NCBI GenBank assembly: GCA_033964015.1
Contig: CM066916.1
Location: forward strand, 13,122,501-13,186,500
Origin: Scolanthus callimorphus
Taxonomy: Eukaryota > Cnidaria > Anthozoa > Actiniaria > Edwardsiidae
Reading direction: 5' to 3'
Length of the DNA: 64,000 nt
Below the pieces are notes generated by a model. That model ran no database searches and was not told the DNA's origin. It saw only the letters and a program-made list of their open reading frames with translations. This document shows positions 25,301 through 35,765 of the stretch, piece by piece. Numbering within the stretch: position 1 is the first letter of the stretch; the number at the start of each line of letters is the position of its first letter. The position numbers and the translations under genes were made by a program.

Positions 25301-28300
25301 GTTAGGAAACCTGACACCCTGTTATTACACTATCTCTTTGTTCAGTTTTTCTGTGGAATCCTGTTGTCTGTGCAAAGTAAAGTAAGTAAGAAAGAAACTT
25401 TGCAAGCTTTGTAAGCAAAGTAAGAAACTTTGTTTCTAGATGTTTATCAAGAAATTTCTACACGTAATTCGTCTTCTAATATCGAGCGAAAACAATAATA
25501 AAGGAGTGGCTGTTGCACACCGATGTGGAGGTCCTGCACAGACCGCCGTGAGGAGGTCGTGACTGCAGGCAAATCTCATATCATTGAATGTATGCCATTT
25601 ACTTTCAAAAGCACTAATATATAGATTTAGCCACTGGCTAAAAGCGGAGCTCCCGGTTACATATTTTTCTGTTAAGACGCGCAGTATTTTTTCGCCGACA
25701 TGAAATACGGTTTTGGGGTTGCCTGTGGTAGGGGCGCGCAGACACGGACGCGCCCCCGATACACAAATGGGAATACCGCAGAACCATGAAAAATGAAGTC
25801 GATCGTATACCGGAGTTCTATTGTATTCTTCCTGCGATACCTATGGTGCTCCGCTCTGCGGCCTTCGGCCGCTAAGGAGCTCCGCTTTAATTTGGTCAGG
25901 TCATCGTGCTACCAAATAGCCCTGTTGAGTGTTCCAGACTCATGGAGGCCAGCGAGTTCTCTCTCCCCCCGGGCTGAAATTACACGTGGCAGATATACAC
26001 TGCAAATGTTCTTACCATCTGCTACGCATTTGCAAAAATTGGAGAACTTCGGCTTGTCAAAGTGCTGGTACGCATGCTCTAACATCCCATATAAGTCATT
26101 TATCTGCAAAAGAAATGATCACACCAAAGATCAGGCAAAGGTGATTGAAACCTGATCATAACGGCAGTAAAAGCACTGGTTTTGCTTTACGAAAGGCAGT
26201 CCACGTAGCTCAAAAAAGCGTATTTTGGGAATTGGTCATTGAAAAACTGAATACAATGCAAACAGGGATATAATATAATTATATTAAAGGGGCACTGTCA
26301 TGGTCTGGGGTTATTTTGAGTAGCTTAAATACAGTCAAATTCGTAAGAAATCAGCAAAATAGTCGTCTACGTATGTTAAATAACCTTTCAGCTGCTAGAT
26401 CAATACACATTTGAAGTATTTTCGTGTATTATCGAGCGGAAGGAATTGGATTGCAATTGGCATTTTTGATTTCCGACAAGGCTAAACAACTTTCCCAGGC
26501 ACGGATCCAGCAAAAAATCTGACCTATTTAATACGGTCGGCTTTTTCGCGTGGAATTTCGCAAATACAATAGTATTTTTTAAGTAAAGACGAAATAGTAA
26601 TAATTTAAAAACATACCAAAAATTTGACCTGTTTCTGTAAACAGGTGTAAATAGGTCAGGATCCGCGTCTGTTTAGAACTTGGAAATTTTGATAGCGAAA
26701 GCTATTAAAGCTTACGTAGATTTAACCACTGGCTAAAAGCGGAGCTCCCGGTTACATATTTTTAGGTTGCCATTGTACATAGCCTGTCACTGTCATACCA
26801 CGTGACGAAGCACTTGCACCCCCTTACTACTCCTTAGATAATTTCACCCAAGTTTGGTTCTCTGAGGTTCACCCTTTCCAAGATATCTATACATATACCT
26901 CCTCTGGCTTGATGACGTCATCGATGACGTCATCGATGACGTCATACCACGTGATCACACCGTTGCACCCCCTTGTCACTAAGACAACTTCACTCCAAGT
27001 TTGGCTGCCGTGGGTTAATCCCTTCCAAACTGATACAAGCCTTTTCTCCTTTGATGACGTCATCGATGAGGTCATACCACGTGACAACGCCATTTCACCC
27101 CCCTTGCCACTTAGACAACTTCACCCAAGTTTGGTTGTCCGAGGTTCATCCCTTCTCAAGATATAACACTTTTCTCGTTTGGTGACGTCATCGATGTAGT
27201 CATACCACGTGACCATGCTGTTGCACTCCCCTTGCCACTAAAACAACTTCACCCAGGTTTGGTTGTCTGAGGTTCATCCCTTCCCAAGATATATCCCTTT
27301 TCTTGTTTGGTGACGGCATCGATGACGTCATACCTCGTGACCACGCTGTTGCACCTCCCTTGCCACTTAGACAACTTCACCCAAGTTTGGTTGTCCGAGG
27401 TTCATCCCTTCTCAAGATATAACACTTTTCTCGTTTGGTGACGTCATCGATGTAGTCATACCACGTGACCATGCTGTTGCACTCCCCTTGCCACTAAGAC
27501 AACTTCACCCAAGTTTGGTTGTCTGAGGTTCATCCCTTCCCAAGATATATCCCTTCTCTTGTTTGGTGACGTCATCGATGTAGTCATACCACGTGACCAT
27601 GCTGTTGCACTCCCCTTGCCACTAAGACAACTTCACCCAAGTTTGGTTGTCTGAGGTTCATCCCTTCCCAAGATATATCCCTTCTCTTGTTTGGTGACGG
27701 CATCGATGACGTCATACCTCGTGACCATGCTGTTGGACCTCCCTTGCCACTTAGACAACTTCACCCAGGTTTGGTTGTCTGAGGTTTATCCCTTTTATTT
27801 AGCGGAAGTCCATGAAAAATCAGGTCGATGCATATACACTTTTCTGTTGTTTCCTTCTTCTCCTGCATGTAGCTATGGGGCTCCGCTATAAATGGAAATT
27901 TAAGTTCCTTTCTCTCTCTAAGAGTTAGTTGAAACATAATATACGATTCTGAGTTGTTTTGTGGATCACTGGTCTTATTTTACATCATTTTGTTGAAACA
28001 ACCGTGACAGTGCCCCTTTAAGCACTCCTAGCTCCCGTGCAGGGATGACAACTCTTGAACTTGACACATTGTTGAACAATTTAAACAGAGAAATCTAATA
28101 AAAACTTAGTGGGTAAAACAAATGAAGAACCAAAGCATCATATTTTATTGCGTTGTTATTAATGACATCCTGGACATAAAATCTTAATAACTAAATAAGA
28201 AAACTATCTTAGAATACCACTTTTCCAATTGAGGCTTGTTTTATGATTACTACGGATCTCACCGAACTGTCGCACTGCCTTGAAAATTCACGCCACTACC

Positions 28301-31300
28301 ACACCCACAAACGTCTGCAACTCCGCCTACATTCGTCCGTGTTTTGTCTAGATTGTGTAACGTGTCTGTCTGTTCTCGTTTTTTGGCGGGAATTTACCAT
28401 GAATGAAAAACTACAAACAACGCATATTTTATCTATTTATTTAATTTGTACTTAAGTATACTTTGAGGGATCATGATCCCTGTTGAGAAATGACCCCCCG
28501 CCCCTCCCCCAGGGCATGCGGGCAGGGGGCGAAGCCGTCTCGGTTATCGGATGATCCTGGACTAGTTTCCGCTTGTTGCAGCTACGGATCTCACCGAATT
28601 GTCGCGTTGTGTTGAAATTCATGCTGCTACCACGCCCACAAACATCTAAGGCCCCGTCCACACGTACCAGGATATTTCTGAATCCGGATACGAAAATATC
28701 AGCGTATTCAAATCGGATTCGCCCGTCTACACCTATCCGAAATGTTATCGGACTCAAACATTTCCACTCTGGAGAGCGGATTCAAAAATATCCGGATTTG
28801 TCTGCGAATTCTCCGGATGCGTGTGGACGAAAAAGGATGAGGATAATCGAAAAACCGAGACGGCTTCGCCCTGCCCGCATGGCGAATGATTGTCATGTTT
28901 TTCAATAAAAAATAAAGTTGTTGTTGTTGCCTAATGACAAAACGTTATGAGCAAGTCATTTGACAAAGAGAAGGAATTTTCTACCTTGAAGAATTCATTC
29001 ATTGCTTTTTGTACATATGTGATGTCATGCGGCGGTAGGACAAGCCCGTCTACTGCATCAAACACTGTCTTGATAGCTTTCTGTGAAATCCAGTAAGCTG
29101 AAAAGGAATTCATTACAACGATTGTTACAAGATAAATGTAAACCATGCGCGAGATTTTTGATTTGCTAAATAAGTTCAACTTACGTTTTTCTTATTGGAA
29201 AATTACAGTAGTACGTTGCCCAAACTCCGGACGGTTTTTGCGTTTAGCGCTATAACATTTCGAAAATATGTCGCAATAGTTTTAAAATTTGTAAGCGGTA
29301 AGTAAAAATGTTTTCTGACGAACTCTGCTAAATAAACATGGGTCCTGCCTCGCCTTCACACCCTACCAGAGGGAACCATTGAGGACACAATAAACCATCT
29401 GGTAGTGACCACCCTCAGTGTCTGTGCTTATGACCACTTGGCTGCCAGTGGCGCCGTCTACGCTGGGACCTTGTCTCGCCTTGTCTTGCAGCTCCTAATT
29501 GGCACAATTTTTCCTTGTCTCGCCGTATCCCGCCTTTCAATTGGATCACTTCCCCCTTATATCGCCTTATCTCGCATAAACTCACGGCGAGATAAGGTCC
29601 CAGAGGCCTTGCCGTTGAGACCCAGTGTACGTAGTTCAGTTTCCCAGCTGCAAGTCTGGGACCTCAGCCTTAATCATTTACATTTTACCAACTGAGCTCT
29701 GCAGCCAGCTTTGGTGACTAAGGTCAAATGTGGGGTTCTTAAAGTCTTTGATGGTAAATAATGACTGCGTGTTGGAACCTACCTGCACCTTCATCACCTA
29801 GCAAGTGCCCCCATCCCCCACAGTGAAACGTGTCCCCGTTTGGATTGAGCAACTGACAGTTAGAGCCAGTCCCTGCAATCAGTACCATCCCGCCCAAATC
29901 AGAAGCTGTTGCAATAGCTCCTAGAGTGTCCACACACATGTGGTAGTTCTGGGAGCATTTGGGGTACTTGGACTTCATGATTTCTTTTGCTTCTTCCTGC
30001 TTGTATTTCTTCTCCATGCCACTCAGTGACAAACCCTGCAACAGCACAAAGCCTTTGACATTAAAGGGACATGGTCACCTAGAAAACACTAAAATAATTA
30101 TTGTCACAAAATACAAAAATATTCTCTGAAACTGAAAGAGTCAGTTTAAAGAAAGAAGTACGGAAAATTTCATTGGATTACGATGAAGGATTGCTGAGAT
30201 ATGAGCGAATAAAGATGGCAAATTTAGTATGTTTGAAAAAAGATTGAGGTAAACCGATTTCAAAAGAGTCGGATTTCCTCATGTAAGCTGTAATTACAAT
30301 CCGCGAATATCTTTGCAATCCTACATTGAAATGACCTCAAATTTTCACCATGTCAAGTTGAAAGCATTCTTTACAAATTTGACTTGTTATTTTTATTATT
30401 TGTGATATTATAATTTTGATGTTTTCGGTGACCATGTCCCTTTAAGCAAGCAGGGCTTGACATTAACTTTTTTGGAGATGTGCCATTGGCGCCTAAATAA
30501 AAAACATTAGTCACCAAATAGTGAAGTTTGGTCACCATAACAGAAATTGGTCCCATATCTCTCCCGAATTAAATGTTGTTGGCAGCTAATTTTGAGAAGG
30601 TAAGGTAAGATTGATTTTTTGATGCCAACTTAAATCAAGTTGCAATGTTGAGCTCTGCAATGGCAGAGAAAGGTGACCCACTGTGGTCTCTCTAGGCATA
30701 CAGATACCTGCCAACTCTCCCTGTTTACATGGGAGACTCCTGGTTTGTACCCTCAGTCCCCCCCCCCCCAAAAAGAACCTTTCCATATATTTACTGTATA
30801 TCTCCTGGGTAAATTTCTTGCGATTTTCTCATACAGTTGTTGCATTTGAAATACAATCTCCCGGTTTTGGAGTTTTTGGGTTGGCAGGTAGGCATGCATG
30901 TAGTCCAGTCATTTTAGGCCGAAAATGAGGTCAACATGGAACAAATTGCTACAGAAGATTTTTCTCCTTAATATTGTTCCCAACACTCTCTAGTATCACA
31001 AGAGAAAAAATCGACAAAGATCGGACCATGCGAAAGGTCAAAATCACCGAGTTCTTTCGACAGCTTATTTTAGCCTTTGTTGTATCGCAGCACTTAACAA
31101 TTGTTTAACTGTTTGTGGGATGATTTTTTATAGTGTAGCGCCAGCCCGGCAAAACTCTGCATTTTTCTGACTTCCAAGAATGATCATTTTACTATGTTTA
31201 GTAAATCTTTGGCAATGAGAATTGCTTCGGAGGAAATTTTCCGATGATAACGGAATTAAAATGTTCAAATCCCGTACAAAGTCTATATGAACGCGGGAAA

Positions 31301-33709
31301 TTGCGCAAAAATTCGAAACTGAAGCGTCCGCACCCAAAGCACCACCCCTGGATCTGCCACTGACCTGGTGGGGTATAGCCTAAATTTTCAACTGTCTTTT
31401 CACCCTACACTCCAACACTCATTATGGGAGAAATAATGGCTCAATGCTGACATAACACATCTTTTACTGGCTGGTTTATTTTTCTAGATAAATTTTAGTC
31501 ATTCTGTGGACTGCCATGAATCTGCCTTTGGGTGTTGTTTACTTGGTCACCAGAAATTATGCATATATAGAGCTCATTAAGAAGAAACTGACCCATCACC
31601 ATCTATTTTCAAGATCTTGAGAATCATGCAATTCCTGGGCAAGCTTTTGGAAGTTGGCATTCAGTCATTTTTAGGGAGAACTGATGGCTAATGGATCTTT
31701 TCTGTAATAAAACAATGAACAACATGCTTACCAAAGACAACAAAGGGACATTAACATCAATCCCAGCATTCCGCTTTGCATCCTCTACCATTTGATTCAC
31801 CCTCTTTAGACACTCATCCATCCCAATCAGCTGATGACAAGAAAAACAGACAAATGCAGTTCATTTCCAGCAAAAATGATAAACTTTATGAAAGAAACTT
31901 AATGCACTATAGAGAATAACAAAAGAATAAAGGTATTGGTCTGCAGGCATGGATCCAAGGGGTTCATCGGGTGCAAATGAACCCCCCTCTCACAACAAAC
32001 TGATTTTTTTGGGATCGGTTCGCTAAAGTCAAAGACCTTTTGTCATTTCAGAGTGGTTCTTTTCTTTTATACCTCTCTTTTTTTTTGCACTTCATCAGCA
32101 AAAATGAACCCCCCCCCCCCCCCCCCCACCCTCTCTCTCTCTTAAAATCCTGGATCTCCCACTGGATTGTATGATTTTCAGGCAATATAGTATTAGGGTG
32201 GCATTTTATTTTTATTGAACATTTTATATCACCTTGTCAGCAAAAAACACATAAAGGGTATGAGGGAGACATGCCTAAGCTCAGCTAAGGTCAGCTATTT
32301 TCCATATTTTTTTGTGTAAACAGGAAGCAGAGCTTTATAAAGCTGTAAAGGGAAACAGATTCTGGTATTTTTTTTGAGTACCCCTTTCCAAAGAAGTCAG
32401 AAAACGTCCTGTGAAGTGTGACCTTTCCTGTAACATGCTCTGACCACTAAAGAGTAATTAAGTAACCACCAGTATACCCATGAACATGTTCCCAGCATAG
32501 CAACCTTGCAACCATGGTGATGAAATAGGTAGATGCACCCTTAATGTCAATAGATCAGTGGCAATTATTTGAGCAAGTGTGCACATAAGATCATAGCAGG
32601 GACGCCAACCCCATGACTTGAAATCTTGAGACTGCCCTGAAATGGCAAAATCCCCTGAAATTCTCCCAGGAGAAATTAATACCAGTAAATGTATAGCAGT
32701 CATCTTCAATTTTTTCCAGGAGACGGAGCGAAAAATCTTGAGACTCCAAGCAAAACCGGGAGAGTTGACCTCCCTGTGGATACTTACCCAGTGGTTAGTT
32801 CCTTCCCCCTCACTCCTGCCAACAATCACTCCATCAGATGATAGTATAATGGCTTTTGAATGAGTACCTCCCCTAGCAAAAATAACTAGGTCATTCAGAG
32901 AGCTTGGATGTGGAAATTAGGGTGTGGGAGTACAAATATTTCCAACCATGTTTTAGTTATCAACAGTTCCTAATGAATGGAAACTGGTGAACTAATTGGC
33001 TACTTGACTGAGGGAAGGTGGGGGTACTCACTATATTCAGATGGTAGATATGTCCGTCATATTTTTTGGGGTTAAGGTCTCAGTATATGTAAAAAATCAA
33101 AAATCCATAATATAACTTTTTTCCTGGAATCCCTCTGGAATTTCCTCTGGAAAATATTTATGGAAAAAATCAGGTAAATTAAGTTGGTCACCACTGGAAT
33201 TGACTGATACATAAATATTTTAAAAAGTTGTCAGGTCTTCAATGGGTTAAGCTTATGTTTTAGCAATTGTAACACAAGGTGTCACAGTCACCGACTCTGC
33301 CACCACCTATGCAAGCTGGAGGTCCTTTATCTTGCCTTGTTCATTAGACGAACGTACGTTTGCGTCTTGATAATCAAGATATTCTTGGTTTTCAACCAAT
33401 CTCTAGAGAATCATAAGCAAATGCACGAGTGCTGGTACCAGAATGGACGCTGATTAAGTTACATAACTTATCTTTTGTTAACCACCATCCAGCAGAACGT
33501 ATTTAGTGGCGTCCCGTTGAACACGAAGAATAGATAGCTAGGAATAAAGGGCCTATAAACTTTTAAATATAAAATACCATGCAGACCATGGGAATCGGGA
33601 AAGCAAAATTATTGAATTATGACCCAGCAATTAGAATGTTGAAAGGTGTATCGCTCATTCCTTACCCCTCAATTCCACCAAAATACTTCGCCGAGCTTCC
33701 GTCCGCCAT
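15761..33709 (-). CDS. NAGK: N-acetyl-D-glucosamine kinase, nine exons
   Basis: Cytosolic ATP-dependent kinase that returns free GlcNAc to the UDP-GlcNAc pool as GlcNAc-6-phosphate; ROK/hexokinase/ASKHA fold. Minus-strand coding exons in order: 33709-33666, 32872-32788, 31830-31732, 30035-29783, 29097-28985, 26103-26016, 25166-25066, 22298-22220, 15939-15761. All junctions are GT-AG, phases agree, and the total is 1041 nt (346 residues; human is 344). Landmarks: phosphate loop IEGGGT (about 13-18), GTNHW (40-43), the CVDTLG aspartate (~112) matching the catalytic base, GTGSN (131-135), CGGWGHLLGDEG (148-159), VCVGSVWKSWDLL near the end and the closing ALGAK motif. The start codon lies in AAGATGGCGGAC, a YY1-type site often found over animal start codons. 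Introns 5, 7 and 8 are swollen by repeats. No frame break is seen. Confidence 0.95.
16289..16368. mobile_element. 80-bp hairpin element
   Basis: Left arm 16289-16308 (AACAACTATCCCCCTCAGGG) and right arm 16349-16368 are exact inverses, separated by 40 bp. It interrupts the decayed left part of the 42-bp minisatellite and abuts the next MITE. Confidence 0.7.
16371..16567. mobile_element. MITE with 18-bp perfect inverted ends
   Basis: AGTATATACCAAATCAGT (16371-16388) is inverted exactly at 16550-16567. About 197 bp, non-coding; the interior includes GCGCGC-rich words near both ends. TA-rich flanks would suit a TA target. Confidence 0.75.
19480..22100. repeat. ~126-bp satellite core carrying CRE and E-box palindromes
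   Basis: Each unit has CACGTGAT, then usually the 20-bp palindrome TGACGTCATCGATGACGTCA, then AATATCTCGTGAAGGGAAGACTC and CAAACTTGGGTAATGTA. Full palindromes occur near 19504, 19747, 19877, 21777 and 21904; the units near 19633 and 22033 are shortened or mutated. The same unit occurs inverted at 26820-27790. TGACGTCA is the CREB/ATF site and CACGTG the Myc/USF E-box; binding here is untested. Confidence 0.8.
19989..21758 (+). mobile_element. 5'-truncated CR1/L2-like non-LTR retrotransposon
   Basis: The copy encodes reverse transcriptase from its start: LDPLPASVMK at the left edge, FRPISNL, the LLDLSAAFDTVDH block (motif A), SGVPQGSVLGPLL (B) and FYADDTQLY (C). It continues through the RT thumb and the C-terminal LHWLPV, LTYKALNG and APKLWNELP blocks to a stop near 21518. 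The 3' end has a GCGCTATATAAATG tail and an ATT microsatellite. The frame is open over about 500 codons except for one missing base near 20897 (GGGG read as GGG). It is inserted in the satellite core of the surrounding element, whose units resume after the tail. The endonuclease domain is absent. Confidence 0.88.
22529..22744. mobile_element. TTAA-flanked MITE with ~50-bp inverted ends
   Basis: TTAAAGGCCCATTACACC starts the left arm and its inverse closes the right arm. The two arms match over about 50 bp (22529-22579 and 22694-22744) with one or two differences. It lies in NAGK intron 7, has TTAA at both ends and is non-coding. Confidence 0.8.
23039..23173. mobile_element. Foldback MITE
   Basis: TTACACG...GAAGATATGAGTTTTATTTTC on the left is mirrored on the right, ending CGTGTAA. 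An inner palindrome around ATGAGCGCAGCG completes a nearly full-length hairpin. In NAGK intron 7. Confidence 0.75.
23330..24860. repeat. 34-bp satellite in NAGK intron 7
   Basis: About 17 clear units of 34 bp (landmarks CAATTGATTACCTCGCCATT and GGCCACCTTCTT) fill about 23600-24170; some are shortened by four bases where TTCT is lost. Decayed units with ATGGTTACCTGGCCAATAT continue outward on both sides. The open frames across it are periodicity artefacts. Confidence 0.9.
25621..25893 (-). mobile_element. Tandem-core element family, core-less copy 2
   Basis: Opposite orientation to copy 1. The left edge is GATTTAGCCACTGGCTAAAA then GCGGAGCTCCCGGTTAC; the right edge is GGTGCTCCGCT, a GCGGCCTTCGGCCGC hairpin at 25858-25872, then GGAGCTCCGCTTT. 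The satellite core is missing. In NAGK intron 6. Confidence 0.7.
26284..28021. mobile_element. TTAA-flanked element containing copy 3 of the tandem-core family
   Basis: The ends TTAAAGGGGCACTGTCATGG (26284) and the inverse, differing at one base (28002-28021), lie 1.7 kb apart in NAGK intron 5. Between them is a second element (26708-27898), so the host element is about 0.5 kb. Diverged terminal segments of the same family seem to occur in an EIF4G2 intron near 60170-60490. Confidence 0.7.
26708..27898 (-). mobile_element. Tandem-core element family, copy 3
   Basis: The left edge is ATTTAACCACTGGCTAAAA and GCGGAGCTCCCGGTTACAT. The core is about seven ~125-bp units, each with CAAGTTTGGTTGTC, GATGACGTCAT and CCACGTGAC-type words, inverted relative to copy 1. 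The right edge is GGGGCTCCGCT without the GC hairpin. One unit near 26912 holds three linked TGACGTCA sites; later units often carry mutated sites. It is nested in the TTAA element at 26284-28021. Confidence 0.72.
28250..28650. repeat. Direct duplication of ~70 bp
   Basis: The segment beginning ACGGATCTCACCGAA at about 28253 recurs at about 28585, with matching words ATTGTCGC/CTGTCGC, TACCAC.CCCACAAAC and CTGCAACTCC. The second copy runs into the next element. Confidence 0.55.
28514..28882. mobile_element. MITE with ~33-bp GC-rich inverted ends
   Basis: GCATGCGGGCAGGGGGCGAA at the left is mirrored by TTCGCCCTGCCCGCATGGC at the right, both next to CCGTCTCGGTT. An inner pair (CCGTCCACACGT / GCGTGTGGACG) at about 28664-28828 suggests a second element nested inside. 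In NAGK intron 5; a TTG tail follows at about 28916-28930. Confidence 0.65.
30061..30445. mobile_element. TTAA-flanked MITE
   Basis: TTAAAGGGACATGGTCACC at the left and its exact inverse at 30427-30445. 385 bp in NAGK intron 3, non-coding. It serves as the intact reference for the decayed copy at 10802-11455. Confidence 0.8.
30700..32770. repeat. Assorted degraded inverted elements in NAGK introns 2-3
   Basis: Two related old elements have CTGCCAACTCTCC / GGTTGGCAGGTA ends (about 30700-30896) and GGGACGCCAACC / GAGAGTTGACCTCCCT ends (about 32600-32780). Between them, about 31948-32165 is a poly-C element with an AGGGGTTCATC left part, a long C run and CCTGGATCTCCCACTG at the right. None is coding; exon 31732-31830 lies between them. 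Confidence 0.45.
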
Positions 33710-33800
33710 CTTTTTATTCGAGCCCGGTCCCACGCGGTGTGTTTGGAGAGCAGTGGAATCGAGGCGTGCGCTGAACGTGACGTAAACGTGCGCAGAGACC
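33710..33800 (-). promoter_or_regulatory. Probable NAGK promoter region
   Basis: Immediately upstream of the NAGK ATG. It is locally GC-rich and contains a TGACGTAA CRE-type word (plus strand 33778-33785), about 70 bases from the start codon. No TATA box at a normal distance was found. Regulation by CREB/ATF factors is a guess from the motif. Confidence 0.4.
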
Positions 33801-34029
33801 ACGCCGGGCAATTTTTTTATTTTTTTATTTACGCCCACTTTATGGCAAGTTATTGGGAAAAAAGAAAAAAGTTTTCATGATGTTGCGAACCCTCAACCCT
33901 GTGTAAATTACTTATTCATAACCCAACATCTTACACATAAGCTACGAGAGAGCTCGCAGGTCAACATCCTCCTTTTCATTCACTCATAGAACGAGGATAT
34001 GTGAATCATAATGAATATTTATACCAGTT

Positions 34030-34601
34030 AGCCGCCATCTTCACTGGCTTCCTGTGCTAACGCTCGAAACGTCAGCAAAACACCACTTTTTCACGGCGTT
34101 TAACATAAATCTCAACCTTTGGTTGTTTGTTGTTCCTATTAACTTACAAGGCGCTGAATGGCTAAGCACCCAATGATATCACCAATATGCTACAGCCATA
34201 TGCTTGAGGTCTGCTTTCAAAAATTTGTTGAAGCAACCTCGATCAAAACTTGTCAGTTATGGACACAAGGGCGTTCTCATGTGCTGAACCTAAACTCTGT
34301 AACGCTCTTCCAGACAGTATTCACCAGAGCAGCACATTACCTATTTTTAAGAACAACCTAAAAACACATATTTTTAAACAGGTATATGATTAGTTTTAGT
34401 TTTTATTAAAAAAAATTCATTTAGTTATTTTTTATTTAAGTTAATTTTCATTAAGTTAATTTTATTTATATCTTTTTATTATGTTTTTAGATCGTTTTAC
34501 TATTTGAACTGTAAAATTGTTTCGTTAACCTCTTCGTTTTAGTTACTTGAGAAATTGTAAAGCTCGGGCGCTATAGAAGTTTTGTATTGTTATTATTATT
34601 A
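34030..34601 (+). mobile_element. 3' fragment of a CR1/L2-like retrotransposon
   Basis: Broken coding traces occur in the expected order: LHWLPV (about 34036), LTYKALNG (about 34140), then F..AEPKLCNALPDSIHQSS..PIFKNNLKTHIFKQ (34270-34385) with stops between. It ends in an AGCTCGGGCGCTATAGAAG tail and a TTATTATTATT run. Not functional. Confidence 0.7.
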
Positions 34602-34680
34602 GCCAATCAGAAACGAAACCCATTCCAACAAACTTCGCATTCTGATTGGCTGACTAAACAAAATCCAAAGACTTCAGCCA

Positions 34681-35140
34681 ATAGAGTCCTAAAGTGTGAC
34701 GTCACAAATTGGAAAAAATTCGAATTTCATATTTAGTCCACGGATAATAAAAGACCAACTTCGAAGAACGTTGCATGCCAAAAATGAGGTTAATCGGTTG
34801 AAATGCGACCGAGCTATGGCCCAATGAATACATAATTTTCTTTAACAAATCACTGTATTTTGGACTCAGTTCATAACTTTATGAACATATTATTGTCTTT
34901 ATTGCATGTAAATATGATATGCTAATAAAAAAAAAGTGTTAAAAAAAAACTGAACGAAAATTACAGTGATTTGTTAAAGAAAATTATGTATTCAGCGGGC
35001 CATATCTCGGTCGCGTTTCAACCGATTCACCTCATTTTTGGTGTGTAGCTTTCAATCGATATGACTTTTCGAAATCAAGGAACAAATATCGCTAAATTGA
35101 AAATTTTGTTTTTGTGACGTCATCACTTTAGGACTCTATA
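34681..35140. mobile_element. Large foldback element with ~185-bp arms
   Basis: Left arm 34681-34868 and right arm about 34958-35140 are inverse copies: ATAGAGTCCTAAAGTG, TGACGTCACAAA, the CAAAAATGAGGTTAATCGGTT-type segment and TTTGTTAAAGAAAATTATGT are all mirrored. The spacer is AT-rich. It lies between the NAGK start and the MAEA end; non-coding. Confidence 0.8.
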
Positions 35141-35469
35141 GGAACGCGTAGAAAACGCAATAGTCTGATTTACTTTCGACGTCATCTGAAATCCGCTCTA
35201 AATGCCTTGTATACGTGGTAGTTGTGTTACATTCCAAAGGCATTCCTAAAGAAAAGAGAGTGTGCACGCCTATTGCTGGAATCGTCTTTGGAGTTTCTCT
35301 TGGTAAATGATATAGTTTATACTCCATTAACTATGTAAATAAGGACACTGAATTTCTTTCTTCGCAGTAAAATCCCATTTATTCTAATCTTTGTATCAAT
35401 ACAAGAGAAAATGACATCAATATTACTAGTATTTTTACATTTCGAGATCCAATGTGACCAGCGAATGCC

Positions 35470-35570
35470 AAGCCCGGGTCAAACTATCGAACTTTGTTCG
35501 AACTTGGTTTGATCAAACATCCCAACTTTGTTGGAGCGAACAAAGTTCTATACCAAGTTAGACCCGGACT
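35470..35570. mobile_element. Small foldback element
   Basis: AGCCCGGGTCAAACT is mirrored by AGTTAGACCCGGACT, with ACTTTGTTCG / CGAACAAAGT inside. About 100 bp, nearly all stem. Confidence 0.65.
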
Positions 35571-35765
35571 TAACAGTTTTTAAACGACTTTCGAGTGTCT
35601 GTTCCTCGTCTAAGCTTACACTGCGAGCCAAGCCCGCGAGCAGAAGTTTCTTTCAGTGAGCTTTGCTAGCTAACAAAGTTCGCTCAAAACAAAACAACCA
35701 CGAGAAATACTATCAGACACGCGGACAACTTTGCTAGAGACACACGAGAAAAAAACCTCGCAGGG

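Noticed and set aside
26887..27891. Short frames with TSSMTSSM-type peptides
   Set aside because: They are translations of the CRE-containing satellite core, not genes.
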